From: an uncultured Brachyspira sp.
Lineage (GTDB): Bacteria; Spirochaetota; Brachyspiria; Brachyspirales; Brachyspiraceae
Direction of reading: 5' to 3'
Assembly: GCF_910578695.1 (NCBI RefSeq)
Contig: NZ_CAJTQJ010000002.1
Location: forward strand, 1-64,000
DNA length: 64,000 nucleotides
Shown here: in pieces, positions 8,931 through 17,322 of the stretch
How positions within the stretch are numbered: the stretch's first letter is position 1
Layout: every line of letters starts with the position of its first letter
Notes under the pieces: model-generated
What the model was told of the DNA's origin: nothing
The model's input: only the letters and a program-made list of their open reading frames with translations
Databases searched by the model: none
Translations under genes and position numbers: made by a program

Positions 8931-9827
8931 TTATTTTTTTATTATCTTGATGCTCCAATTAGGACCGCTGTAAACTTTATATTTTTCAGAGAAGTTTCCC
9001 ATATTAACAGCAATAGAGAAATTTAATTCAGAATTAAAATAAGCCATATTATCTCCTTCAGGAACATCGCCGAAAGTATTAACCAGTTTAACATCTCCAT
9101 TCCATATTAAAGTTTTATTATCATATATTGATACATTTAATATATCTCCAACATCTACGCCGTTATCAAGCATTAAATCGCGAGGTAATGATGACCAAAT
9201 ATTACCATATTGAATATCGAGTATAGGTATATTAGCATAAAATTCATTATTTTCAAATCTAGGTTTTTCATATTCTATTTTTGTTATATTTGTTCCTAGT
9301 GATTTTCCTACCTCTTCAAAAGTCATCTTTTTTGAAGCTAATTTTGCACCTGTATATACATAAACATCTCTTCCGTAAAAAGTGTATGATTCTTTAGAGT
9401 TTGTAAGTCTATTAACAGCCTCATCTATTTCTCTTACCTCTTCTATACCAAAACTTTCAGCAACAAAAGTTAATGCCCCGTTATCAGGAGTTACAAAATA
9501 ATAATTATTTGAAGTTTTCATCACAACAGATTTTCTGTCAGTTCCTACTTTTGGGTCTACAACATTTACGAATACAGTATTTTCAGGCCAGTATCTTGCA
9601 GTTTGATTCAATCTTAACGCAGCCTCCCAAATATTGAATACCGGTATTTCATGAGTTAGATCATAAATTTTTAAATCTTTATCTACCGTTAATGCTGTAC
9701 CATACATACTAGCAACAGCATTATCTTTTTTTCCAAAATCTGTTTGAAGAGCTAAAGGAGATTTATCTATTTGCTTTATGCATGATATAAATAAAGCCGA
9801 TAATAATATTAATATATACTTTTTCAT
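8931..9827 (-). CDS. lipoprotein of the SAM hydroxide adenosyltransferase (DUF62) family, catalytic His replaced
   Basis: 298 residues. The N-terminus KKYILILLSALFISC looks like a lipoprotein signal with Cys16. The rest follows the DUF62/SAM hydroxide adenosyltransferase (chlorinase/fluorinase) family: 'LQTDFGKKDNAVASM' (about 27-41), 'IYDLTHEIP', 'NVVDPKVGTDR' (88-98), 'FVTPDNGAL' (111-119) and 'YTFYGRDVY'. The family's Asp-Arg-His triad is represented by D91 and R98, but the His of the usual FHGRD motif is Tyr151. Family members are normally cytoplasmic and split SAM; an exported copy with a changed triad may bind another nucleoside or be inactive. It lies below the fba/small-protein terminator, so it is probably transcribed separately. 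Confidence 0.75.
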   Translation of the reverse strand: MKKYILILLSALFISCIKQIDKSPLALQTDFGKKDNAVASMYGTALTVDKDLKIYDLTHEIPVFNIWEAALRLNQTARYWPENTVFVNVVDPKVGTDRKSVVMKTSNNYYFVTPDNGALTFVAESFGIEEVREIDEAVNRLTNSKESYTFYGRDVYVYTGAKLASKKMTFEEVGKSLGTNITKIEYEKPRFENNEFYANIPILDIQYGNIWSSLPRDLMLDNGVDVGDILNVSIYDNKTLIWNGDVKLVNTFGDVPEGDNMAYFNSELNFSIAVNMGNFSEKYKVYSGPNWSIKIIKK

Positions 9828-9840
9828 TTTTATGTCCTTT

Positions 9841-9884
9841 TAAATAAAAAATTAAGGGCATAAGAATTATCCTATACCCTTAAT
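9841..9884 (-). terminator. rho-independent terminator of the fba/small-protein unit
   Basis: On the minus strand ATTAAGGG and CCCTTAAT (plus positions 9877-9884 and 9851-9858) pair as an 8-bp stem, extended inward by a few pairs, and are followed by TTTTTATTTA. Confidence 0.75.
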
Positions 9885-9892
9885 ATTTTAAT

Positions 9893-9985
9893 TTACTTAG
9901 TTTTAGCATTTAAAGCTTCTTTTTGTCTTTTAATTCTTCTTAAAGCTCTTTTACGCTTAACTATTTTTCTATGCTGTTTTCCCAC
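9893..9985 (-). CDS. 30-residue highly basic protein
   Basis: A GTG start (9983-9985) is preceded by a near-perfect Shine-Dalgarno AAAGGAGAT with 5-base spacing, and the frame reads 30 residues (MGKQHRKIVKRKRALRRIKR, then QKEALNAKTK) to TAA. About 13 residues are Lys or Arg. It lies 30 bases below fba and above a terminator, so it is the last gene of that transcript. The composition recalls tiny ribosome-associated proteins such as the AURKAIP1/COX24 (mS38-like) group, but I cannot assign it to a family. Strong translation signals and placement argue that it is real. Confidence 0.7.
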   Translation of the reverse strand: MGKQHRKIVKRKRALRRIKRQKEALNAKTK

Positions 9986-10015
9986 AGTATCTCCTTTTAT
10001 TAAAATATTTTATTT

Positions 10016-10978
10016 TTATATTTGATTATTAGAACCTAATACATTAATGATTTTATGCATATAAAGTTTTTTCATCTCATCGCGTGCAGGTCCTAAATAT
10101 TTTCTAGGATCAAATTCTTTAGGATCATCATTGAATACTTTTCTAATAGCAGCAGTCATAGCAAGTCTTGAATCACTGTCAATATTGATTTTGCAAACAG
10201 CACTTTTAGAAGCCTCTCTTAACTGCTCTTCAGGAATACCTATAGCATCATCTAATTTACCGCCGTTTTCATTAATGATTTTGACATATTCCTGAGGCAC
10301 GCTTGAAGAACCGTGAAGCACAATAGGAAATCCGGGAATTTTTTTCTCAATTTCTTTAAGAATATCCAATCTGATTTGAGGATTCTGCCCTGGCTTAAAT
10401 TTATAAGCACCATGACTAGTACCTATAGAAATGGCAAGAGAATCAACTCCTGTTTTTTTAACAAAATCTTCTACCTCTTCAGGCTGAGTATAAGTATGAT
10501 GTTCAGCTACAACATCATCTTCAACACCTGCAAGAACTCCTAATTCCCCTTCAACAGTAACATCATATTTATGAGCATATTCAACAACGCTTTTAGTTAA
10601 TTCTACATTTTTTTCATAATCATGATGGCTTCCGTCTATCATAACAGAAGAAAAACCATATTCTATACAGCTTTTGCAAAGTTCTAAACTGTCTCCATGA
10701 TCTAAATGCAGTACTATAGGCACATTAACTCCTAATTCTTTAGCATATTCAACAGCACCCTGAGCCATATATCTAAGTAAAGTTTGATTAGCATATTTTC
10801 TAGCTCCTGAAGAAACTTGAATGATAACAGGGCTTTTAGTTTCAACACAGGCTTGTACTATAGCTTGAAGTTGTTCCATATTATTAAAGTTAAATGCAGG
10901 TATGGCATACCCGCCGCTTACAGCTTTTTTAAAAAGGTCTCTGCTATTAACAAGACCTAAATCTGAGAATTTAACCAT
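10016..10978 (-). CDS. fba: class II fructose-bisphosphate aldolase
   Basis: Zinc-dependent cleavage of fructose 1,6-bisphosphate to DHAP and glyceraldehyde 3-phosphate in glycolysis. 320 residues. Seen: 'GGYAIPAFNFNNMEQLQAI', 'VLHLDHGDS' (catalytic Asp and zinc His, about 90-98), 'FSSVMIDGSHHDYEKN', 'VEGELGVLAGVEDD' with a following His, 'SIGTSHGAYKFK' (zinc His) and 'PIVLHGSSSVP' (zinc His, phosphate site). The start ATG follows AAGGAG. The small basic protein is downstream in the same unit. Confidence 0.95.
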   Translation of the reverse strand: MVKFSDLGLVNSRDLFKKAVSGGYAIPAFNFNNMEQLQAIVQACVETKSPVIIQVSSGARKYANQTLLRYMAQGAVEYAKELGVNVPIVLHLDHGDSLELCKSCIEYGFSSVMIDGSHHDYEKNVELTKSVVEYAHKYDVTVEGELGVLAGVEDDVVAEHHTYTQPEEVEDFVKKTGVDSLAISIGTSHGAYKFKPGQNPQIRLDILKEIEKKIPGFPIVLHGSSSVPQEYVKIINENGGKLDDAIGIPEEQLREASKSAVCKINIDSDSRLAMTAAIRKVFNDDPKEFDPRKYLGPARDEMKKLYMHKIINVLGSNNQI

Positions 10979-11029
10979 AATTATTTCTCCTTAGTTCTTT
11001 TATTAAAATTAAAAAAATACTCACATATA

Positions 11030-11058
11030 ATAATATAGTAAAAGTAATAATTTTTCAA
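11030..11058 (-). promoter_or_regulatory. sigma70-like promoter of fba
   Basis: On the minus strand TTGAAA (plus 11053-11058) and TATTAT (plus 11030-11035) are 17 bases apart, about 50 bases before the fba start. Confidence 0.4.
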
Positions 11059-11217
11059 TAAAAATACTAAAACTTTTTATAAATATAAATTAAAATTTAA
11101 AAAAGCTAATTTTCTCATTGAACTCTTTAGATTTGCACAATTTTATTTTATTACCGCAGTTATTTTAATATTAATCTATAAAGTGAAATTTAATATTTCA
11201 TCAAATTTATGTGATTA

Positions 11218-13062
11218 CTAATTATTAAAATAGCTTACCTTGTCTTTAAGTTTATAGGCATTATTTTGAAGCTCTTTTGCTAATTCTGTAGCTTCGCTTG
11301 CTAAATTTGCATTTTGCTGAGTAACATTATCCATTCTTGATATAGCAATATTAACTTCCTGCACTCCTATTGCCTGTTCTTCCATTGTACTATTAATGAT
11401 AGCTAATAAATTTGAAGCATTTTTAATTTTTTCTTCTAATTGAGAAAATATTTCTCTTGATTCTATAACTGAATCAGTAGCTTTATTAATTTTTTCTACA
11501 GAATCATCTATCAGCCCTGTAATTTCTTTAACTGATGACTGCGAATTCTGTGCTAAATTCCTCACCTCAGAAGCCACAACAGCAAATCCTTTACCCTGTT
11601 CCCCAGCTCTTGCCGCCTCAACTGCAGCATTAAGAGCAAGTATATTTGTTTGAAATGCAATATCTTCTATCATCTTTGTAATATCTTTTATCTTTGTACT
11701 TGACTCATTTACCTCTTCTATATTTTTAGTTGTCATTGATATTATAGAGCTTGCCTGCTGTATAGATTTATTAGCTTCTTTCATAATCTCTGAAAATTCT
11801 TTTGAGTTTTCTGTAGAATTTTTTATTCCAGATGAAAACTCTTCCATAGATGAAGCTGTTTCTTCTAAGCTTGCAGCTGATTCCTCAACTCTTCTTGATA
11901 AATTTTCATTTCCATTAAACATTTGACTAGAATCCTGCAGTATCAAATCTGATGTCTCATTAATACTTGATATTATATCAGATAATTGTATTTGCATTTG
12001 AGAAAAATATTTTGACATTTCTCCTAATTCATCTTTTCTATTTTTTATATTTTCAGGTAAGTTACCTCTTAAATTTCCCTGACTTATCATTTTAGATTCT
12101 TCTAATATATATTTTAACGGATTGGTTATAGATTTTGCAAATAAATATATAAAAATAAATAATGAAATTATACCTAAAACGCCTATTATAATATTTATTA
12201 AAAGCATTTTATTGCTTTCTAAATATACCTGCTTATCAGATATAGATATGGTAGTATACCAAGACTGAGTATTTAATTTACTATAAAATACTTTAGTTTT
12301 CTCATTATTTATTTTAATAGTTTCATAACCTAATCTATTTTTATTAATAAAATTATAACTGTTATCAGCTTTTGTCTTTATTAATTTATCATCTTTATTT
12401 CCTATAATTTCTAATGTATCGCTTATTATGGAAAAATCTGCACCTTTATCTAAGTTTATATTAGACATTATCTGCTTCATAATTTTATCCCAGTCCAGCA
12501 TAGCATATAATATTCCTATAGATTGATTATCAGATTTTATGCCTGCCATTACAATTATACTGTTTTTTTGAGTGGTAACTGAATATGAAATATCGTATGC
12601 CATAGCAGAATCATAATTTTGTTCTATAAATCTTTTCCAAGTAGAAGGCTGTAAGTCTTTTAATACAAGTCCGTATACGCTTTTATCTCCTGAAGTATCA
12701 AATTTGATTACTCCATTTAAATCTGTAATGCCTATATCTATAACATATTCATTTTGTCTCATAATACTTTTTAAAAGATGTAATACTTCATTATAATTAT
12801 CCCAATCAGCAGATTTTGAATAATTAATTATATTTGGTATGGAAGCATAAAATTTTGCTATTGTTATTTGATTTTCTACCCAATTATCTATTGCAAAAGT
12901 ATATGCTGTCAAAGTCGATTCAAAATCTGATATCGTTTTATTTGTTATGATACTGTTTGAAATTTCTACAGATATAAACATTATAGCTACAATAATAACT
13001 GTTGTTATAATGATAATATTAAAAGGCATTTTAAAAGTTAGATTACTTGTTTTTTTAAACAT
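11218..13062 (-). CDS. methyl-accepting chemotaxis protein
   Basis: 614-residue transmembrane chemoreceptor. A first membrane segment is at about 13-35 and a second at about 283-308; the roughly 240 residues between them form a periplasmic sensor with Cache-like features ('IDIGITDLNGVIKFDTSG', 'IGILYAMLDWDKIM'). A HAMP domain follows (about 308-362, 'ITNPLKYILEESKMISQGNLRG'), then the signalling domain whose hairpin tip 'IAFQTNILALNAAVEAARAG' and 'GKGFAVVASEVRNLAQNS' is intact, so it should couple to CheW/CheA. No C-terminal CheR-docking pentapeptide is seen. The ligand is not predictable. AGGAG precedes the ATG; monocistronic. Confidence 0.93.
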   Translation of the reverse strand: MFKKTSNLTFKMPFNIIIITTVIIVAIMFISVEISNSIITNKTISDFESTLTAYTFAIDNWVENQITIAKFYASIPNIINYSKSADWDNYNEVLHLLKSIMRQNEYVIDIGITDLNGVIKFDTSGDKSVYGLVLKDLQPSTWKRFIEQNYDSAMAYDISYSVTTQKNSIIVMAGIKSDNQSIGILYAMLDWDKIMKQIMSNINLDKGADFSIISDTLEIIGNKDDKLIKTKADNSYNFINKNRLGYETIKINNEKTKVFYSKLNTQSWYTTISISDKQVYLESNKMLLINIIIGVLGIISLFIFIYLFAKSITNPLKYILEESKMISQGNLRGNLPENIKNRKDELGEMSKYFSQMQIQLSDIISSINETSDLILQDSSQMFNGNENLSRRVEESAASLEETASSMEEFSSGIKNSTENSKEFSEIMKEANKSIQQASSIISMTTKNIEEVNESSTKIKDITKMIEDIAFQTNILALNAAVEAARAGEQGKGFAVVASEVRNLAQNSQSSVKEITGLIDDSVEKINKATDSVIESREIFSQLEEKIKNASNLLAIINSTMEEQAIGVQEVNIAISRMDNVTQQNANLASEATELAKELQNNAYKLKDKVSYFNN

Positions 13063-13116
13063 AATGATACTCCTAGATATAGTACAATATAATTATTAAT
13101 TTAAATAGATTATTGC

Positions 13117-13134
13117 TTGCTTAAGATTAAGCAA
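13117..13134. promoter_or_regulatory. perfect 8-bp palindrome upstream of the chemoreceptor gene
   Basis: TTGCTTAA (13117-13124) and TTAAGCAA (13127-13134) form an inverted repeat with a 2-base spacer, about 55 bases before the chemoreceptor ATG. The size and place suit an operator. The rest of the 13063-13484 gap is AT-rich with no further gene seen. Confidence 0.35.
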
Positions 13135-13400
13135 ATATTAAAACAAATACGATTGTACACTTTAAGCAGTATATATTTATAAATAAAAAAAGTAAAGCAA
13201 AAAATATAAAAACTAATGTATATGGATATTGAATTTTATTTAGTTAATATTTTTTATTAAGTTTTTTTATATTATTTTCTGCATTATATTTATTGAATAT
13301 CTATATTAATTATGATTTAAATTATATTTAAATAACATACAGCTTGCAATACTTATTCTAATTAAAAACTTATAATAACTAAAAAATAATTTATATATAA

Positions 13401-13429
13401 TTGACTATAATGTATAAATATGTTAATAT
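13401..13429 (+). promoter_or_regulatory. sigma70-like promoter of thrS
   Basis: TTGACT (13401-13406) and TAATAT (13424-13429) are 17 bases apart and about 55 bases before the thrS start. No T-box leader features are seen. Confidence 0.45.
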
Positions 13430-13484
13430 ATTAGAATTATTTTTATTAATAATAATAATTAGTATCAATTCAAGAGGTGTTATA

Positions 13485-15416
13485 ATGTCAAAAATTAATT
13501 ATTTAGGACAGTCTTATGACTTGTCTGAAGGAGAGTCTTTATTAGACTTCCTTAAACAAAATGCTAAAAAAGATTCTAAAGATGCAGTAGCTGCTAAATT
13601 TAACGGAATACAAGTTGACCTTACATATACGCCTGAAACAGACGGCAGTTTAGAATTGATACTTAACACCTCAGATGAGGGAATTGAAATATTAAGGCAT
13701 TCTGCGAGTCATTTAATGGCTCAGGCTGTTAGAAGGCTTTATCCTAATACTCAGGTTACTATAGGTCCTGCTATTAAAGACGGTTTTTATTATGATTTTG
13801 ATGCTGAAAAGCCGTTTACAGAAGAGGATTTGCCAAAAATTGAAGATGAAATGAAAAAAATCATCAAAGAGAATATACCTGTAATAAGAAAAGTAATGAA
13901 TAAAAATGAGGCTTTAGAATATTTTAAGAAAGCTAATGAACCTTATAAAGTTGAAATTATAGAAGGCATAAATGCCGACACAGTATCTTTTTATGAGCAG
14001 GGTGATTTTATAGATCTCTGCAGAGGTCCTCATATTCCTTCAACAGGATATTTAAAATCATATAAATTAATGTCTGTTGCAGGAAGCTATTGGAGAGGAG
14101 ATTCTAATAATAAAATGCTTTCGCGTATATACGGCACTGCTTTTGAAAGTAAGGAATCATTAGATAAATATCTTAAAAAACTCAAAGAAGCTAAAGAGAG
14201 AGATCATAGAAAACTAGGTAAAGAATTAAATTTGTTTAGTTTTCACGAAGAAGGTCCGGGATTTCCTTTTTGGCATCCTAGGGGAATGATCATTTATAAG
14301 GCAGTTGAATCATATATAAGAAATGAAAATGATAAACGCGGATATGTTGAAATAAAAACACCTGCTATACTCAATGAAGAATTATGGCATAGAAGCGGGC
14401 ATTGGGATAATTATAAAGAAAATATGTATTTTACAGATATAGATGAAACTAAATATGCTGTAAAACCTATGAATTGCCCAGGCGGATTAATAGTATATAA
14501 TTCTAATATACATAGCTATAGAGATTTGCCTTTAAGAGTTGCTGAATTAGGTTTTGTTCATAGGCATGAGCTTTCAGGAGCTTTGCATGGGCTTTTCAGA
14601 GTAAGGGCTTTCACTCAAGATGATGCTCATATATTCTGTACAGAAGAGCAGCTTGGCGATGAAATTATTAATACTATTGAATATTATTTATCTGTATATA
14701 AAGATTTTGGTTTTGAGAACTTTGAAATATTTGTTTCTACCAGACCTGCTAAATCAATCGGAAGCGATGAGATTTGGGAGCTTGCCACTAAATCATTAAT
14801 TAATGCTTTGGATAAATTAGGCATAGCATATAAAGTTAATGAAGGAGACGGAGCTTTTTATGGTCCTAAAATAGACTTTAATATTAAAGATGTTCTTGAC
14901 AGAAATTGGCAATGCGGTACTTTACAGGTAGACTTTTCTCTTCCTATGAGATTTGAAATTAGCTATGAAGGTAAAGACGGTAAAAAACGTACTCCTGTAA
15001 TGCTTCATAGAGCTATACTTGGTTCAATGGAGCGTTTTATAGGCATATTAGTTGAGCACTATAACGGCAAATTCCCATTATGGCTATCGCCTTTACAAGT
15101 AGCTGTAGTTAATGTACTTAATGAAAAAACTCAGATTGATAGAGTTAATGAAATAGCTAAAATATTGAAAGATGCAGGATTTAGAGTAGAAATTGATGAG
15201 GGAAATGATAATTTAGGCACTAAGATTAAAAAATACCGCTTGCAAAGAACTCCATATACAGTTATAATAGGGGCAGAAGAAGTTTCTAACGGAAAATTAT
15301 CTATAAGAACGCGTTCTTCACAAGAAATTAAAGATATGGATTTAAATGAGTTTATAGAAAAACTCAAAAAAGAATCTAAGGAGAGAATGAATGATTCTAT
15401 ATTTACTGCTAAATGA
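13485..15416 (+). CDS. thrS: threonine--tRNA ligase
   Basis: Charges tRNA-Thr. The start is taken at ATG 13485 (MSKINYLGQS) with AGAGG just upstream; the frame is open further 5' but that part is a hydrophobic chance extension overlapping the promoter. The 643-residue protein has an N-terminal TGS domain, the editing-type second domain with 'HSASHLMAQAV' (HxxxH), the class II core with 'PMNCPGG' zinc cysteine, 'RVAELGFVHRHELSGALHGLFRVR' as motif 2, 'PVMLHRAILGSMERFIGI' as motif 3, and a C-terminal anticodon-binding domain. It heads the thrS-infC-rpmI-rplT cluster seen in many bacteria. Confidence 0.96.
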   Translation: MSKINYLGQSYDLSEGESLLDFLKQNAKKDSKDAVAAKFNGIQVDLTYTPETDGSLELILNTSDEGIEILRHSASHLMAQAVRRLYPNTQVTIGPAIKDGFYYDFDAEKPFTEEDLPKIEDEMKKIIKENIPVIRKVMNKNEALEYFKKANEPYKVEIIEGINADTVSFYEQGDFIDLCRGPHIPSTGYLKSYKLMSVAGSYWRGDSNNKMLSRIYGTAFESKESLDKYLKKLKEAKERDHRKLGKELNLFSFHEEGPGFPFWHPRGMIIYKAVESYIRNENDKRGYVEIKTPAILNEELWHRSGHWDNYKENMYFTDIDETKYAVKPMNCPGGLIVYNSNIHSYRDLPLRVAELGFVHRHELSGALHGLFRVRAFTQDDAHIFCTEEQLGDEIINTIEYYLSVYKDFGFENFEIFVSTRPAKSIGSDEIWELATKSLINALDKLGIAYKVNEGDGAFYGPKIDFNIKDVLDRNWQCGTLQVDFSLPMRFEISYEGKDGKKRTPVMLHRAILGSMERFIGILVEHYNGKFPLWLSPLQVAVVNVLNEKTQIDRVNEIAKILKDAGFRVEIDEGNDNLGTKIKKYRLQRTPYTVIIGAEEVSNGKLSIRTRSSQEIKDMDLNEFIEKLKKESKERMNDSIFTAK

Positions 15417-15428
15417 GGTAGCTAAATA

Positions 15429-16007
15429 ATGGCAACAGTAAAGAAAGAAGGAGAGAGAATTAATCAATTTATTACTGCACCTGAAGTTAGAGTTGTGCAT
15501 GATGAGAGAGGAAGTCTTGGTATAATGAGTATTAAAGATGCTCTTGCTTTAGCCAAAGAGGAAGGTTCAGATTTGGTAGAGATAGTTCCTACAGCAGAAC
15601 CTCCTGTTTGTAAGATTATCAATTATGGTAAGTATAAATTTGATATTCAAAAGAAGAATAAAGAAGCTAAGAAAAAGCAGAAGTTAGTTCAGCTTAAAGA
15701 AATTAAGATGCGTCCTCAAATAAGCATACATGATTATAACTTTAAGATGAAGCATATTCGTGAATTCTTAGATGAAGGTAATAAGGTTAAAATTACTATA
15801 ATGTTCAGAGGCAGAGAAATGGCTCATACAGAATTTGGCTATGACCTTATTAATAAAATTATAAATGATTTAGAGAATGAGGCTGCTGCAGAAAAGCCTG
15901 CCAAATTGGAAGGTAAGAATTTATCTGCTGTTCTTAATCCTATAAAGGCAAAGAAAAGCGATTCTGAAGGCTCTTCAGCTAAAAAAGAATCTAAAGAATC
16001 TTCTTAA
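15429..16007 (+). CDS. infC: translation initiation factor IF-3
   Basis: IF-3 binds the 30S subunit and checks start-codon pairing. The N-domain begins 'RINQFITAPEVRVVHDERGSLGIM', followed by the linker 'YGKYKFDIQKKNKEAKKKQK' and the C-domain 'QLKEIKMRPQISIHDYNFKMKHIREFL' with 'VKITIMFRGREMAH'. A Lys/Ser-rich tail extends past the usual end, giving 192 residues against about 170-180. It starts with ATG rather than the rare ATT known from some bacteria, 12 bases after thrS. Confidence 0.96.
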   Translation: MATVKKEGERINQFITAPEVRVVHDERGSLGIMSIKDALALAKEEGSDLVEIVPTAEPPVCKIINYGKYKFDIQKKNKEAKKKQKLVQLKEIKMRPQISIHDYNFKMKHIREFLDEGNKVKITIMFRGREMAHTEFGYDLINKIINDLENEAAAEKPAKLEGKNLSAVLNPIKAKKSDSEGSSAKKESKESS

Positions 16008-16068
16008 AAGCTAATGAAAAATAATCATTGCTTTAATTAAAAAAGGCAGATATTTAAAAGCCCACTAG

Positions 16069-16093
16069 CTATACGTACTTATCATACGCATAG
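16069..16093 (+). promoter_or_regulatory. hairpin in the infC-rpmI leader, possible r-protein regulatory structure
   Basis: CTATACGT (16069-16076) and ACGCATAG (16086-16093) can form a stem with one mismatch in the 127-base infC-rpmI spacer. Autogenous L20 control is known from this position in other bacteria; this structure is not recognisably one of the described leaders. Confidence 0.3.
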
Positions 16094-16134
16094 ATTGAGC
16101 ATACAGTAAATATAATTAAAAAGGATATTAGTTT

Positions 16135-16338
16135 ATGAAACAAAAATTAAAAACAAAAAGCGGTGCAAAGAAACGTTTTAGATTTTCTAAGACAGGTAAA
16201 GTAAAATTTGCTCATGCATTTGGAAGCCACAAATTTCTAAATAAAAGGCCTGATACTAAAAGAAAGTATCGTAAAGCTAAAATAGCTGATGATACTAATA
16301 TGGCTGAAATGCCTAGATTAATGCCTTACGGCAGATAA
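16135..16338 (+). CDS. rpmI: 50S ribosomal protein bL35
   Basis: 67-residue basic protein of the large subunit. 'KLKTKSGAKKRFRFSKTGKVKFAHAF' and 'SHKFLNKRPDTKRKYR' match bL35. AAAGGA precedes the ATG. It sits between infC and rplT as usual. Confidence 0.96.
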   Translation: MKQKLKTKSGAKKRFRFSKTGKVKFAHAFGSHKFLNKRPDTKRKYRKAKIADDTNMAEMPRLMPYGR

Positions 16339-16352
16339 TAAAGGAGATAAAA

Positions 16353-16706
16353 ATGAGAGCAGTTAGCGGTGTAGTAAGAAAGAAAAAAGTAAAAAAAATA
16401 TTAAAGATGGCTAAAGGCTACTATGGTTCTCATAGTAAGCAGATGAAACAGGCTAAAGAAGCTGTGATAAGAGGTTTAAAATACGCTTATCGTGACAGAA
16501 GACAGAAAAAAAGAATGATGAGAAGATTATGGACTTTAAGAATAAATGCAGCCTGCAGACCTTTAGGCATATCTTACAGTAAGTTCATTAACGGACTTAA
16601 AAAAGCTAATATTATTATTGACAGAAAAGCTTTATCTAATTTAGCTATTGATGATTATAAAGCATTTGAGGCTGTAGTTGAAACGGCTAAAAAAGCACTT
16701 GCTTAA
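16353..16706 (+). CDS. rplT: 50S ribosomal protein bL20
   Basis: 117-residue 23S rRNA-binding assembly protein. 'KKVKKILKMAKGYYGSHSKQMKQAKEAV', 'AYRDRRQKKRMMRRLWTLRINAACR' and 'LGISYSKFINGLKKANI' are diagnostic. A strong AAAGGAG precedes the ATG, 14 bases after rpmI. In other bacteria bL20 represses this operon. Confidence 0.96.
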   Translation: MRAVSGVVRKKKVKKILKMAKGYYGSHSKQMKQAKEAVIRGLKYAYRDRRQKKRMMRRLWTLRINAACRPLGISYSKFINGLKKANIIIDRKALSNLAIDDYKAFEAVVETAKKALA

Positions 16707-16742
16707 ACAATACTTAAAAGATATTTACTTATGTATAAAATT

Positions 16743-16780
16743 ACCGTTGGTATTCTTTAATAGAGTGCCGACGGTTTTTT
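16743..16780 (+). terminator. rho-independent terminator of the thrS-rplT operon
   Basis: ACCGTTGGTA and TGCCGACGGT pair as a 10-bp stem with G-U pairs, and a run of six T follows. Confidence 0.85.
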
Positions 16781-16865
16781 ATTATATATTATAATTAATA
16801 GTATATTTTTTTAATATTTAATAATATGTATTTATTTAATTTTTATATTATTAGTCTTATTGTCA

Positions 16866-16985
16866 TTATTTAAGTTTTTTATAATTTTTCTGCTTAATTG
16901 TATCTTGCATAAATTTCAATATTTCTGCTAACTCATTATTTTTCAATTTTATATTTTCTTCTAAATTATAACTATATAATCATAA
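16866..16985 (-). pseudogene. short open remnant without a start codon
   Basis: A minus-strand frame reads about 36 codons to TAA (ending 'NNELAEILKFMQDTIKQKNY' plus a basic tail), with protein-like charge patterning and an in-frame TGA just upstream. No start codon or ribosome site is present. It may be the tail of a lost gene or chance. The rest of 16781-17100 shows nothing else I can name. Confidence 0.25.
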
Positions 16986-17104
16986 TAGCAATTAATAAGA
17001 AAAATCAATATTAAAAATTTTTCATAAAAAAGTTTTAAAGTTAATTTATATGCATCCGACAATTTATTTGGTTGATTGGACTACCCCCCAATAACTATAT
17101 TTGT

Positions 17105-17149
17105 AATAAGCCGCTTTGTTCATCCCACAAAAGCGGTTTATTTTTTTAT
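17105..17149 (+). terminator. strong orphan rho-independent terminator
   Basis: A 13-bp stem (17105-17117 with 17130-17142, one G-U pair) with an 11-base loop is followed by a T-run. It lies 370 bases after the rplT terminator and 175 bases before tyrS, so it should end a separate transcript, perhaps a small RNA starting between 16990 and 17060. Confidence 0.7.
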
Positions 17150-17234
17150 ATCTATTATATTTTTTCAGTAATTTTTTTTAATTAAAATTCTGCAGTATCT
17201 ATGGCACTTAAACATATTAAATAAAAATCTTTAT

Positions 17235-17263
17235 TTGACTTTAATTGAAATTAACATTATTAT
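17235..17263 (+). promoter_or_regulatory. sigma70-like promoter of tyrS
   Basis: TTGACT (17235-17240) and TATTAT (17258-17263) are spaced by 17 bases and lie 60 bases before the tyrS start. Confidence 0.45.
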
Positions 17264-17322
17264 TAGTATCTTAGTATTATTATATTTTTGTTTTATAAAT
17301 TTTTACTAAAGGGATATAAAAG

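Noticed and set aside
8817..9026. Plus-strand frame of 69 codons between the HNH and DUF62 genes
   Set aside because: It runs into the antisense of the DUF62 gene, has no ribosome site, and is low-complexity hydrophobic sequence.
13401..13484. Membrane-like N-terminal extension of ThrRS
   Set aside because: The ATG at 13485 has AGAGG and starts at the normal TGS domain; the extension covers the promoter.
13063..13484. T-box leader before thrS
   Set aside because: No specifier stem, T-box sequence or terminator/antiterminator pair can be seen.
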